Shown here in pieces: positions 52,493-60,132 of a stretch of 64,000 nucleotides of DNA. Both the position numbers and the translations under genes were made by a program. Numbering within the stretch: the first letter of the stretch is position 1; every line of letters starts with the position of its first letter. Origin of the DNA: Paraburkholderia bannensis. Lineage in GTDB: Bacteria; Pseudomonadota; Gammaproteobacteria; Burkholderiales; Burkholderiaceae. The notes beneath the pieces are model-generated. The model was not told the DNA's origin. It saw nothing but the letters and a program-made list of their open reading frames with translations, and ran no database searches. The DNA lies in assembly GCF_014200455.1 (NCBI RefSeq), contig NZ_JACHBW010000002.1, positions 1 to 64,000 of the forward strand, given 5' to 3'.

Positions 52493-52852
52493 GCTATGCC
52501 CCTGATGAGGAATGCGGCCTGCGCCGCCTGTCGTATGCCGATGGATTGCGTCTGGATCACTGCGGGAACACGCATCGCGTGAACCCTTCTCCGATGTTGG
52601 AATTATTTCGAAGGTGAGCCACTCACGATCGATGGATCAGGACGGGGAAATGTGGGCAATTCGGCCAATGACATGGGACGGGGGATGGAGGCACGCGATC
52701 GGTGCCCAGCAACTGTCGCCACCACGCGATAGATCATGCGCGGTCGTGGAGACCAAATATGCGACTAACTAATCGACCTATAATCCGGTCTATTGACCGG
52801 CGTCACCACGCGCCGCCTGCGACCTGTTCGCTTCATTTGGGAAATCCGCAAA
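52493..52852. other. Intergenic region between flhF and the antitoxin gene
   Basis: This 360-base gap has no gene I can support. The right end is the toxin-antitoxin promoter. The left part should hold a promoter for flhF, now cut off from flhA. A GAAATAATTCC block on the minus strand near 52602-52612 is the only AT-rich candidate. Confidence 0.45.
52779..52800 (+). promoter_or_regulatory. Promoter -10 and operator of the toxin-antitoxin module
   Basis: A perfect TATAAT (52779-52784) is followed at once by CCGGTC-TATT-GACCGG (52785-52800), a perfect 6-bp inverted repeat covering the transcription start. This is the layout of an autorepressed toxin-antitoxin operon. No good -35 is visible. 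Confidence 0.75.
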
Positions 52853-53101
52853 ATGGAAAGCATCCTGGCAAGAGCATCGATTGGCATCAGCGAACTGAAG
52901 GTGAACCCCATGGCAGCGATCGAACAAGCCGACGGTCCCGTCGCAATCCTCAACCGGAACAAGCCGGTTGCTTACCTGATTCCCGCAAGCGAATGGGAAG
53001 CCATCTGTGACCGGCTCGAAGACATCGAGCTCGCGGAGCTTGCGCGTTCCCGTATGAACGACGGTCGCAAGACAGTGAGAGTCAAGCTCGAAGACCTATA
53101 A
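52853..53101 (+). CDS. Antitoxin of the Phd/YefM (StbD) type
   Basis: This 82-residue protein shows MESILARASIGISELKVNP, a DNA-binding Phd/YefM-type start, then IEQADGPVAILNRNKPVAYLIPASEWE, the family core. The acidic/basic C-terminal helix would bind the toxin. The ATG at 52853 is chosen because homology begins there. The toxin gene follows after one base. It should repress its own promoter through the palindrome at 52785-52800. Position between flhF and flhA is unusual and suggests acquisition. Confidence 0.9.
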   Translation: MESILARASIGISELKVNPMAAIEQADGPVAILNRNKPVAYLIPASEWEAICDRLEDIELAELARSRMNDGRKTVRVKLEDL

Positions 53102-53102
53102 C

Positions 53103-53378
53103 TTGCATTTTCACGAAGATGCGCTCAAGGAATGGGAGCGCCTCGATGCCACTGTTCGACGGCAGTTCACGAAGAAGCTAACCGAGCGGTTGATGAAGCC
53201 GCGCGTCAAATCGGCGCGATTGGGAGGCATGGGCGACGCCTACAAGGTCAAACTCGTCGCTTCGGGTTATCGCTTGATCTATCAGGTCATCGACGACGAG
53301 CTAATCGTGCTGGTGATCGCAATCGGCAAGCGGGAGGCGAACGAGGCGTATCGAAAGGCACACACCCGCCTGACGTAA
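53103..53378 (+). CDS. RelE/ParE-family (StbE) toxin
   Basis: This 91-residue protein matches the RelE/StbE family: FHEDALKEWERLD.TVR.QF.KKL, LGGMGDAYKVKL, SGYRLIYQVIDDEL.VLVIAIGKRE. RelE members cleave mRNA on the ribosome. The only start at this position is TTG 53103. Four codons further upstream in the same frame the peptide reads K-T-Y-N-L-H-F, where relatives typically have M-T-Y-x-L, so the usual ATG appears to have become AAG (53091-53093). The gene is otherwise complete. Activity may be reduced. Confidence 0.85.
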   Translation: MHFHEDALKEWERLDATVRRQFTKKLTERLMKPRVKSARLGGMGDAYKVKLVASGYRLIYQVIDDELIVLVIAIGKREANEAYRKAHTRLT

Positions 53379-53403
53379 AAAATGCCCGCGAATTGCGGGC
53401 ATT
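53377..53403 (-). terminator. Terminator between toxin gene and flhA
   Basis: AATGCCCGC (53381-53389) pairs with GCGGGCATT (53395-53403), five-base loop. Read on the minus strand, six T follow. It lies past the flhA stop and could stop flhBA transcripts before the toxin-antitoxin module. Confidence 0.75.
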
Positions 53404-53417
53404 CCTGGGAGCACAAA

Positions 53418-53490
53418 TTGAAAAAGCCACGCCTGTTCGACGCGTTACAGCAAGGATTCAAAGACCTGGCCGAACTTCGGGAACGCGCAC
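53418..53490 (+). pseudogene. Possible remnant of a small regulator gene
   Basis: A TTG with GGGAG six bases upstream opens a frame starting KKPRLFDALQQGFKDLAELRE. This resembles the N-terminus of small helix-turn-helix antitoxin/regulator proteins as I remember them. After ~24 codons the frame turns into low-complexity Pro/Ser/His sequence antisense to flhA. If real, it is a fragment left beside the toxin-antitoxin module. Low confidence. Confidence 0.25.
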
Positions 53491-53535
53491 CCGGTACAGA
53501 ACATCAATCCGCTCCGGCGACTGCCCTCACCTCTC

Positions 53536-55635
53536 TCAACCCACCCCCACCACATTCACCACCTTCACATTGCGCGTATCCGGCACTTCCGCGTACGACA
53601 GCACCTTCAACTGCGGCAGGCTGCGCCGCAGGAAGCGCGAGAGCATCGGACGCAGCGCATGCTGCACCAGCAGCACCGGCGCCAGACCCAGCACCTGCTG
53701 ACGGCCCATCGCCGTTTCGGTCTGCGTGAGCAGCGTATGCGCGAGGCCCGGCTCCAGCCCCGGATTCGGCCCGGAGGTCAGCGTCTGCGACAGCACACGC
53801 TCCAGGTTTGCGTCGAGGCCCATCACCTGCATGTCGCCGTTGCCCGGGAACCACTGCTGCGTGATCGCGCGGCCCAGCGATATGCGCACCGCCGCCGTGA
53901 GATCGTGCGCGTCCGGCGAGCGCTGCGCGTGTTCGGCCAGCGACTCCATGATCGTGCGCATGTCGCGGATCGGCACGCCTTCTTCCAGCAGGTTCTGCAG
54001 CACCTTTTGCAGCGTCGTGACCTGCATGATCTTCGGCACCAGATCGTCGACCAGCGACGGCGTGTCTTTCTGCACGCGCTCCAGCAGGGCCTGCACTTCG
54101 CGGCGGCCGAGCAGTTCTGCGGCGTGCGTCACCACGAGGTGATTCAGGTGAGTCGCCACCACCGTGCTCGAATCGACCACCGTGTAGCCGAACACCTGCG
54201 CCTGTTCGCGCATGTTCGAATCGATCCAGATCGCCGGCAGGCCGAACGCGGGATCGGTGGTCGGCGTGCCCGGCAGCACTGCGCTCACCTGACCCGGGTT
54301 GATCGCGAGCCACTGGCCCGGATACGCCTCGCCCGAGCCCACTTCCACGCCCTTGAGCGTGATGCGGTAGGCGTTCGGACGCAGTTCCAGGTTGTCGCGG
54401 ATATGGATGACCGGCGGCAGGAAACCGATTTCCTGTGCGAACTTCTTGCGGATGCTCTTGATGCGCTTGAGCAGTTCGCCGTCGGTGTTCTTGTCGACCA
54501 GCGGAATGATGCGGTAGCCCACTTCCAGGCCGAGCGTGTCGATTAGCGCCACGTCGTCCCAGCTCGCCTCGGTGTTTTCGACCGGCGCAGCGGCCGCCGG
54601 CAGCACGTCGGCCAGCACGGCGCTCGCCTTCTTCGCCTCGGCGCTCTTTTTCATCACGCGGCCAAGCTGGATCGCGCCGCCGCCCAGCAGCAAGAAGGCG
54701 AAGTGCGGCATGCCCGGGATCAGACCCATCATCAGGAGGATCGAGCCGGTGATCACCAGCACGCGCGGGTTCGTGAACAACTGGCCCGTCAACTGCGTGC
54801 CGATGTCTTCGTTGGTCGCCACGCGCGAAACGATCACGCCGGCGGCGGTCGAAATCACCAGCGACGGAATCTGCGCAACGAGGCCGTCACCGATGGTCAG
54901 CAGCGTGTAGGTTTCGCCCGCCGCGCCGAACGCCATGCCGTGCTGCACCACGCCCACGATCAGGCCGCCGATGATGTTGATCGCCATGATCAGCAAACCG
55001 GCGATCGCATCGCCGCGCACGAACTTGCTGGCGCCGTCCATCGAGCCGTAGAACTCGGCTTCCTGGGCAATTTCCGTGCGGCGCTTGCGGGCGGCTTCTT
55101 CGTTGATGAGACCGGCGTTCAGGTCGGCGTCGATCGCCATCTGCTTGCCCGGCATCGCGTCGAGCGTGAAGCGCGCGGACACTTCAGCGATACGCCCCGC
55201 GCCCTTGGTGATCACCATGAAGTTGATCACCATCAGGATCACGAACACCACGATACCGACGGCGAAGTTGCCGCCCACGAGGAAGTGGCCGAACGATTCG
55301 ATCACCTTGCCCGCGGCGTCGGGGCCAGTGTGGCCTTCGAGCAGCACGATACGCGTGGACGCCACGTTCAGCGACAGGCGCAGCAGCGTGGAGAACAGCA
55401 GCACGCTCGGGAACGCGGCGAAATCGAGCGGCTTCATGGTGTACATGCTGACCAGCAGCACCATCACCGAGAGCGCGATGTTGAAGGTGAACAGCAGATC
55501 CAGCAGGAACGGCGGCAACGGCAGGATCATCATGCCGAGGATCATGCAGATCAGGATCGGCCCGGCGAGTGCGCGCAGATTCGTGCTTTGCAGCATCTCT
55601 GGGCGCCGCGCGAGGAAACCAGTGCGGGCGTTCAT
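53536..55635 (-). CDS. flhA: FlhA, major flagellar export gate protein
   Basis: This 699-residue protein has about eight membrane helices in residues 20-325 and the FHIPEP signature (R.AEVSARFTLDAMPGKQMAIDADL). The cytoplasmic ring domain has LGLEVGYRIIPLVD, IRKKFAQEIGFLPP, IRDNL.L.PNAYRI.LKG and FPGNGDMQV. It forms the nonameric gate ring binding chaperone-substrate complexes. The ATG overlaps the flhB stop (TAATG). Downstream, the usual next gene flhF is displaced by the toxin-antitoxin module. Confidence 0.98.
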   Translation of the reverse strand: MNARTGFLARRPEMLQSTNLRALAGPILICMILGMMILPLPPFLLDLLFTFNIALSVMVLLVSMYTMKPLDFAAFPSVLLFSTLLRLSLNVASTRIVLLEGHTGPDAAGKVIESFGHFLVGGNFAVGIVVFVILMVINFMVITKGAGRIAEVSARFTLDAMPGKQMAIDADLNAGLINEEAARKRRTEIAQEAEFYGSMDGASKFVRGDAIAGLLIMAINIIGGLIVGVVQHGMAFGAAGETYTLLTIGDGLVAQIPSLVISTAAGVIVSRVATNEDIGTQLTGQLFTNPRVLVITGSILLMMGLIPGMPHFAFLLLGGGAIQLGRVMKKSAEAKKASAVLADVLPAAAAPVENTEASWDDVALIDTLGLEVGYRIIPLVDKNTDGELLKRIKSIRKKFAQEIGFLPPVIHIRDNLELRPNAYRITLKGVEVGSGEAYPGQWLAINPGQVSAVLPGTPTTDPAFGLPAIWIDSNMREQAQVFGYTVVDSSTVVATHLNHLVVTHAAELLGRREVQALLERVQKDTPSLVDDLVPKIMQVTTLQKVLQNLLEEGVPIRDMRTIMESLAEHAQRSPDAHDLTAAVRISLGRAITQQWFPGNGDMQVMGLDANLERVLSQTLTSGPNPGLEPGLAHTLLTQTETAMGRQQVLGLAPVLLVQHALRPMLSRFLRRSLPQLKVLSYAEVPDTRNVKVVNVVGVG

Positions 55636-56933
55636 TACGTTGCTCCTTCATTGCCGTCGCGCGCGGTGTCGGCGCGACCTGCGGTGCTTGCTTGATTCGG
55701 TGCTGCGTTCGCGGCATTGGCTGCGGCAGCGTCAGTCTTTGCCGCGCCGTCTTCCGGCGACAGCGTTTCGTCGGCTTCCTCGGCGGCGTCCTCGTCGCTC
55801 ACGCCGCCCTTGTCCAGTTCCGGCGGCACGTCCAGGTCGGTGGGCGCCATCGGCACGTCGCCGCCATGTTCGCGAAAGCGCTTGAGCTGATAGACCCACG
55901 CGAGCACCTGCGCGACCGCGCCGTAGAGCGGGCCGGGAATTTCGCGGTTCAGATCGACGTTGTGATAGAGCGCGCGGGCGAGCGGCGGCGCTTCGAGCAG
56001 GGGGATGTTGTGCTCGGTGGCGAGATCGCGGATACGCGCCGCCACCAGGTTCACGCCCTTGGCGACCACGCGCGGCGCACGCATTTCGCCGTCGGTGTAT
56101 TGCAGCGCGACGGCGAAGTGCGTCGGGTTGGTCACCACCACGTCGGCCTTGGGCACTTGCGCCATCATGCGGCGGCGCGCCATGGCGCGCTGCTGCTGGC
56201 GAATGCGGCCTTTCACGTGCGGATCGCCTTCGCTCTCGCGGTGCTCGCGCTTCACTTCTTCCTTGGTCATGCGCAGCTTGCGGTGATACGACCAGAGCTG
56301 ATACGGCACGTCGATGGCAGCCAGCAGGAACATGCCCGCGACCGTCATGCCGCAGCACACCACGATCAGGTGAAAGGCGTCGGCGAAGGCGCGCGGCGCC
56401 GGCTGCATGCCCAGACCCAGGATCTCCTCGCGGTGGTTCCACAGCGCCGAGCCGCCGATCGCACCCACCAGCAGCGTCTTCACCGTCGACATCCCCAGCT
56501 GCACCGGACCGTTGAGCGAGAAGATGCGGCCAAGACCCGTCATCGGATTGAGACGGTCGAACTTCACGCCAATCGACTTGGTCGAGAACAGCCAGCCGCC
56601 CAGCGCCAGAGGTGAGAGCAACGCGGCTGCGCCGGTCAGCGCGAGCACGGGCAGCACCGCGAAAACGCCTTCGCGCGCGGCCACGCCTGCGCCGGTGAGC
56701 ATGCGTTTGGTCTCGAAGGCGCTGGCGTGATTGAACGTCAGCGCGCCGCGCAGCATCGCCAGCAAATGTCCACCGATGGTGTCCGACATCAGCCACGCGC
56801 CAAAGCACCCCGCCGATAGCAGCGCGAACGTGGAAAGCTCCCGCGAACGCGCAATCTGCCCCTCCTCACGCGCCTTTTCGAGGCGCTTGGGAGTGGCGGA
56901 TTCGGTTTTTTCGAGGTCGCTGTCCTCTGCCAC
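55635..56933 (-). CDS. flhB: FlhB, export gate substrate-specificity switch
   Basis: This 432-residue protein starts at GTG 56931-56933 (CGGAG upstream): (M)AEDSDLEKTESATPKRLEKAREEGQ. Four membrane helices lie in residues ~35-210. The autocleavage site NPTH is at residues 269-272, the same numbering as the Salmonella protein, within VVVTNPTHFAVALQY. The C-terminal domain continues APRVVAKG and IPLLEAPPLARALY. A ~70-residue acidic/Ala tail follows. It switches export from rod/hook to filament proteins after interaction with FliK. Confidence 0.97.
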   Translation of the reverse strand: MAEDSDLEKTESATPKRLEKAREEGQIARSRELSTFALLSAGCFGAWLMSDTIGGHLLAMLRGALTFNHASAFETKRMLTGAGVAAREGVFAVLPVLALTGAAALLSPLALGGWLFSTKSIGVKFDRLNPMTGLGRIFSLNGPVQLGMSTVKTLLVGAIGGSALWNHREEILGLGMQPAPRAFADAFHLIVVCCGMTVAGMFLLAAIDVPYQLWSYHRKLRMTKEEVKREHRESEGDPHVKGRIRQQQRAMARRRMMAQVPKADVVVTNPTHFAVALQYTDGEMRAPRVVAKGVNLVAARIRDLATEHNIPLLEAPPLARALYHNVDLNREIPGPLYGAVAQVLAWVYQLKRFREHGGDVPMAPTDLDVPPELDKGGVSDEDAAEEADETLSPEDGAAKTDAAAANAANAAPNQASTAGRADTARDGNEGAT

Positions 56934-57195
56934 AGATGCTCCGGTCGGCGGCGCACGCAGCCCGCCACCCATGTGGTGACGGCGCACGCCCTTTTTCAGT
57001 GAGAGCGATTATTGCCTTGGCGGGCAAGCGACGATCGGCGGAGTAGGACAGGGAAACCGGGGTATTTCACCGGATGGGCGCGCGCGGGAATACGCACGAA
57101 GAAAACAGGGACAGGCTCACAGAGATGAATCAGGGAGCCAGAAGCGTTGCGCTTCAGGCTCCCTGCGAGCTCCCTGCGATGTCCCTGCGTGCGGA
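56934..57195. other. Intergenic region upstream of flhB
   Basis: This 262-base gap has no gene. It contains GGTGAAATACCCCGG on the minus strand (near 57059-57074), which resembles the GGAAATNNCCC block of the fliE and fliL promoters and may be part of the flhB promoter. On the right are a long hairpin and an 11-base triplicate after the DUF3443 gene. Confidence 0.4.
57131..57165 (-). terminator. Long hairpin after the DUF3443 gene
   Basis: CAGGGAGCC-A-GAAGCG / CGCTTC-A-GGCTCCCTG forms a 16-position stem with one mismatch and a three-base loop. Only ATTCATC follows on the minus strand, so it is a weak terminator or stabilising hairpin. It merges with a triplicated GCTCCCTGCGA repeat at 57158-57190. 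Confidence 0.55.
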
Positions 57196-58503
57196 TCAGA
57201 ACGCCACGTAGGGCGCCTGCGTGCCGCCCGTGCCGGTCTGATCGATCCCGTAATAGACGTATCGGCCGTAGAAGAACGGCAGACCGAGATCGAGGCTCGA
57301 ATTGGAGCCGAACTGCCCCGCCAGATCGTTGAACGCGAAGAAGCTGGTATTGCCGAGCAGCGTGGAGGCGTTCGCCACGTTGAAACTGATGCTGCCGGAA
57401 TTGTTGTTCTGATCGACCAGCGTGGTGGTGAACGTGAGCGCCGTGGACGGGCAATAGAACGCGCCGAGATTGCCGCCGCACTGGGCGATGGCGCTATCGG
57501 CGAAGAAAATGCCGTTCGAGCCCGAATCCAGGAACGCCGCCAGCGAGCGGCTATTGAAGGTCGTCGAAAGGTCGCCCCAGGCGTTGGTGGTGAAGCGCTG
57601 CGAGGCCGACAGGGCGTTATTCGACTGCGTGCCGATGCCGAACACCAGTGTGCCCGTGGCGCTCGCCTGGCCGCTATTCGAAACCGGCGGCATCTGCAGG
57701 ATCACGCCGTTGTTGTCGGTGGTGAAGTGCGCGACCGGATTGGCCACCTGCTGCGTGAGCGCAACGGCCGTCTGGCTGCAATTGGTGCCGTTCGGGCAGG
57801 CGAAGTAGTTGCTGCTCGCCGCCGTCACGCAGTTCTTGCCGCAATCCCACGGCGCGACGCCGATGCCCAGAATACCGTTCGCCCCGATCGCCGAGGTGGT
57901 GTTCTGCGCCGCGCCGATATTCGCGCAAACCTGCGGCACGCTCGACGTAGCGAGGTCGCCGATCACCTGGATCGGGATCGCGCTGGCCGTTTCGCCGCTA
58001 ATCTTGACGTCGGCGGTGCGCACCGTACCCCAGGTGTAGCCGTCCGCGAACGCCGTGCATTCGGCCAGCGTGCTGGTGCCCGAGGTGACCTTGGGCAGCG
58101 CGCCCTGCATGGTGCTGTTGAGCGCCGAATTCAGGATGCGCAGGCCGTAGGAGCCGGTATCCACCTGAACGTTGGCGATGGTCTGGCAGGTGGTGCTGTT
58201 CGCCACGCAAACCGTCACGCTGACGGTGGGAATGTTCGGCGTGGCGTTGGTGATGCCGCTGTTGACCGTCACGGCGACGGTATTCGCCGCGGTCGCGGCG
58301 ATAGGCTGCTGGGTCGGCCCGGCGGGCAGCGAGGAGGTGTCGCTGCTGCCCGAGGTGCTCGACGTGCTGGAACTGGAACTGCCGCCACCGCCGCCGCATG
58401 CGGCCAGACCCGCCGTCAGCGCGAACATCAGCGCAAACATGGCGGTGAGGACGAGGCTGCGCTTCTCGCGAACGAGGCCGTTGAGGATTCTGTAGTTGAA
58501 CAC
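57196..58503 (-). CDS. DUF3443 lipoprotein with pepsin-like aspartic protease hallmarks
   Basis: This is a 435-residue protein from GTG 58503, chosen for its strong GGGAGG six bases upstream. An ATG at 58524 overlapping the preceding stop (ATGA) is the alternative. The lipobox LAAC has Cys36, then a Gly/Ser tether. DUF3443 family blocks NPV and DNNG are at residues 255-265. Read as a peptidase, it shows VQVDTGSYGLRI (Asp115), GANGILGIG (residues 207-215), AAFLDSGSNGIFF (Asp326) and C-terminal LGLPFFYGRYVYYGID (residues 406-421). These match in order the two catalytic triads, GILGLG and LGD.F.R.YY..FD motifs of pepsin-type enzymes. Function is officially unknown; the protease reading is mine. 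It follows the DUF2844 gene directly. Confidence 0.85.
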   Translation of the reverse strand: MFNYRILNGLVREKRSLVLTAMFALMFALTAGLAACGGGGGSSSSSTSSTSGSSDTSSLPAGPTQQPIAATAANTVAVTVNSGITNATPNIPTVSVTVCVANSTTCQTIANVQVDTGSYGLRILNSALNSTMQGALPKVTSGTSTLAECTAFADGYTWGTVRTADVKISGETASAIPIQVIGDLATSSVPQVCANIGAAQNTTSAIGANGILGIGVAPWDCGKNCVTAASSNYFACPNGTNCSQTAVALTQQVANPVAHFTTDNNGVILQMPPVSNSGQASATGTLVFGIGTQSNNALSASQRFTTNAWGDLSTTFNSRSLAAFLDSGSNGIFFADSAIAQCGGNLGAFYCPSTALTFTTTLVDQNNNSGSISFNVANASTLLGNTSFFAFNDLAGQFGSNSSLDLGLPFFYGRYVYYGIDQTGTGGTQAPYVAF

Positions 58504-58520
58504 GCGTCGCCTCCCGTTCG

Positions 58521-59111
58521 TCATTGGATGTCGGACGTGCTGAAGCCCGACGGCAACGCCGACGGCAGCCACGCCTGACCCGAGAAGGCGCCCATATGGC
58601 CGCCCGAATGCACGACGACCGCGCTGTTCTCGACCGCGCCCGGCCCGCGCACGCCCTTCGCGCGGCTCGCCTGCACGCCCGCGACGTACTGCGGGAAGTA
58701 GCTGCCGAGCAGCGTGGCGAGATCGGGCATCTGCGGCCCGCTCCACGCGACCGCGAACACCGTACCGGCGCTCGAAAGATATTCGCGCACGGCCGTGCCG
58801 TTGGCGAGCGTGGTTTCGCGCACGGTGTAAGCGGCGGAAGTGCTTGAGGACGCGTTGCTCTGGGCGGCCTGGCGCGCCACGGAGGACGCGGCCCCGGAGA
58901 TGGTGTTGACGCTCGCACCGGACGGCGTGGTCATGGGCGCGGCGCCGAGCGCGGCGCTGGCCGTTTGCGAGCCGGCCAACATACCCATGGCGCATAGGGC
59001 GGCGCATGCGATGCGCGATGCCGTGGGCTTAAATGAGGAAGCGGATAAAACCGATGTGCCGACGGATGTTGCCGTCGCGCCAGACTCAATGGTCGATCGT
59101 TGCGGATTCAA
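58521..59111 (-). CDS. DUF2844 secreted protein
   Basis: This 196-residue protein starts at TTG 59109-59111, chosen for the strong GGGAGGG five bases upstream; no ATG exists in a suitable place. Residues ~28-50 form a signal peptide (IACAALCAMGMLAGSQTASA, cleaving before ALGAAP). The mature part has the DUF2844 core YTVRETTLANGTAVREYLSS and VFAVAWSGPQMPDLATLLGSYF. It ends in GGHMGAFSGQAWLPSALPSGF. No known enzyme motif is visible. It lies next to, and partly overlaps the alternative start of, the DUF3443 lipoprotein gene, so the two are expected to act together in the envelope. Confidence 0.8.
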   Translation of the reverse strand: MNPQRSTIESGATATSVGTSVLSASSFKPTASRIACAALCAMGMLAGSQTASAALGAAPMTTPSGASVNTISGAASSVARQAAQSNASSSTSAAYTVRETTLANGTAVREYLSSAGTVFAVAWSGPQMPDLATLLGSYFPQYVAGVQASRAKGVRGPGAVENSAVVVHSGGHMGAFSGQAWLPSALPSGFSTSDIQ

Positions 59112-59420
59112 GGCGGCCCTCCCTTCTTTCGGTGGCGCGTTCGTCCGCGTGAGGCGTGACGCCCACCGGCCCGGATCACGACAGCGGGCGCAGCAAGAAG
59201 GTGGACGACGGCTCGGCGGGGAACGGCAGGCTTCGCTTCGTTGCAGCGCGACGGCACGCGTGGATGCGCCCTGCGGCGGCGATGAGCGAACGTCCTCTAG
59301 TATGCCTGTCCCACATGACATCCGACAGATCGCCGAAGGGCCAGAATACGCCCGCCGTGACGGTTGTTAAGCGCCGCGCATCATCCGTGCATCACGCGAC
59401 GCCCAACCCGCTCCTGTGCT
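59112..59420. other. Intergenic region between cheZ and DUF2844 gene
   Basis: This 309-base gap has no gene I can support. It should hold the promoter of the DUF2844-DUF3443 pair. CATACTAG on the minus strand (near 59299-59306) is a possible -10, with no clear -35. No terminator for cheZ is evident. Confidence 0.4.
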
Positions 59421-60131
59421 TCAGAAACCGAGGCTTGCGAGCAGGTCGTCGACCTGCGCCTGGTCCTGCATCACGTCGGCCTTGCCTTCCGGATTGATCT
59501 GCGGACCGTTGAGCAGACCTTCGGGGCTGCCCGTGCTTGCGTGCACCTCGGCCAGCGCCGCCGCCGTGGCCGCGAACTGTTCGCGCCGCTCGGGCGCGAT
59601 GTTCTCGACCAGCACCGTCAGCAGTTGCTGCTCGATCAGATAGACCACGTCCATGATCTTCTTTATCACCTGGCCGGTCAGATCCTGGAAATCCTGCGCA
59701 AGCATGATTTCGAGCAGGTGCTGATTCGTCGCCGCGGTCGTCTGCGGCACCACGTCGAGGAACTGGCGGGTGTCTTCCATCAGCGCGCGCACTTCCTCGC
59801 GCCCGATCGGTGCGTCGTACCAGGTCGCCCAGCGCGCCGACAGCACTTTCGCGTCGGCTTCGAGCTTTTCCTGCATCGGCTTGGCGAGTTCGATCGCGGT
59901 CAGCACGCGCACGGCGGCCTGCTCGGTCATGTCGGCGACATAGCGCAGCCGGTCGCGCGCGTCGGGCACCGCCTCGGCGGCGCGCTCCACGTGCTTGTCG
60001 AGACCAAGCTCGCGCATCGAATCGCGCAGCGTGCGCGTCAGCTGGCCGATGCGCGCGAGAATGCGGTCCGTCGCGAACTCGCCCGATTCGCCGGCGTCGT
60101 CCTGCGCGGACGCATCAATGGGCTCGTTCAC
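59421..60131 (-). CDS. cheZ: CheZ, CheY-P phosphatase
   Basis: This 236-residue protein starts at GTG one base after the cheY stop. It has the long helical hairpin, with catalytic Asp/Gln region MLAQDFQDLTGQVIKKIM near residues 142-160 and YVADMTEQAA before it. The C-terminal CheY-binding peptide is DDLLASLGF. It dephosphorylates CheY-P at the receptor arrays or pole. The cheY-cheZ pair is co-transcribed. Confidence 0.97.
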   Translation of the reverse strand: MNEPIDASAQDDAGESGEFATDRILARIGQLTRTLRDSMRELGLDKHVERAAEAVPDARDRLRYVADMTEQAAVRVLTAIELAKPMQEKLEADAKVLSARWATWYDAPIGREEVRALMEDTRQFLDVVPQTTAATNQHLLEIMLAQDFQDLTGQVIKKIMDVVYLIEQQLLTVLVENIAPERREQFAATAAALAEVHASTGSPEGLLNGPQINPEGKADVMQDQAQVDDLLASLGF

Positions 60132-60132
60132 G

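Noticed and set aside
52493..53535. Insertion sequence or integron around the toxin-antitoxin module
   Set aside because: I saw no transposase, integrase, tRNA gene or terminal inverted repeats; only the two-gene module and a doubtful fragment.
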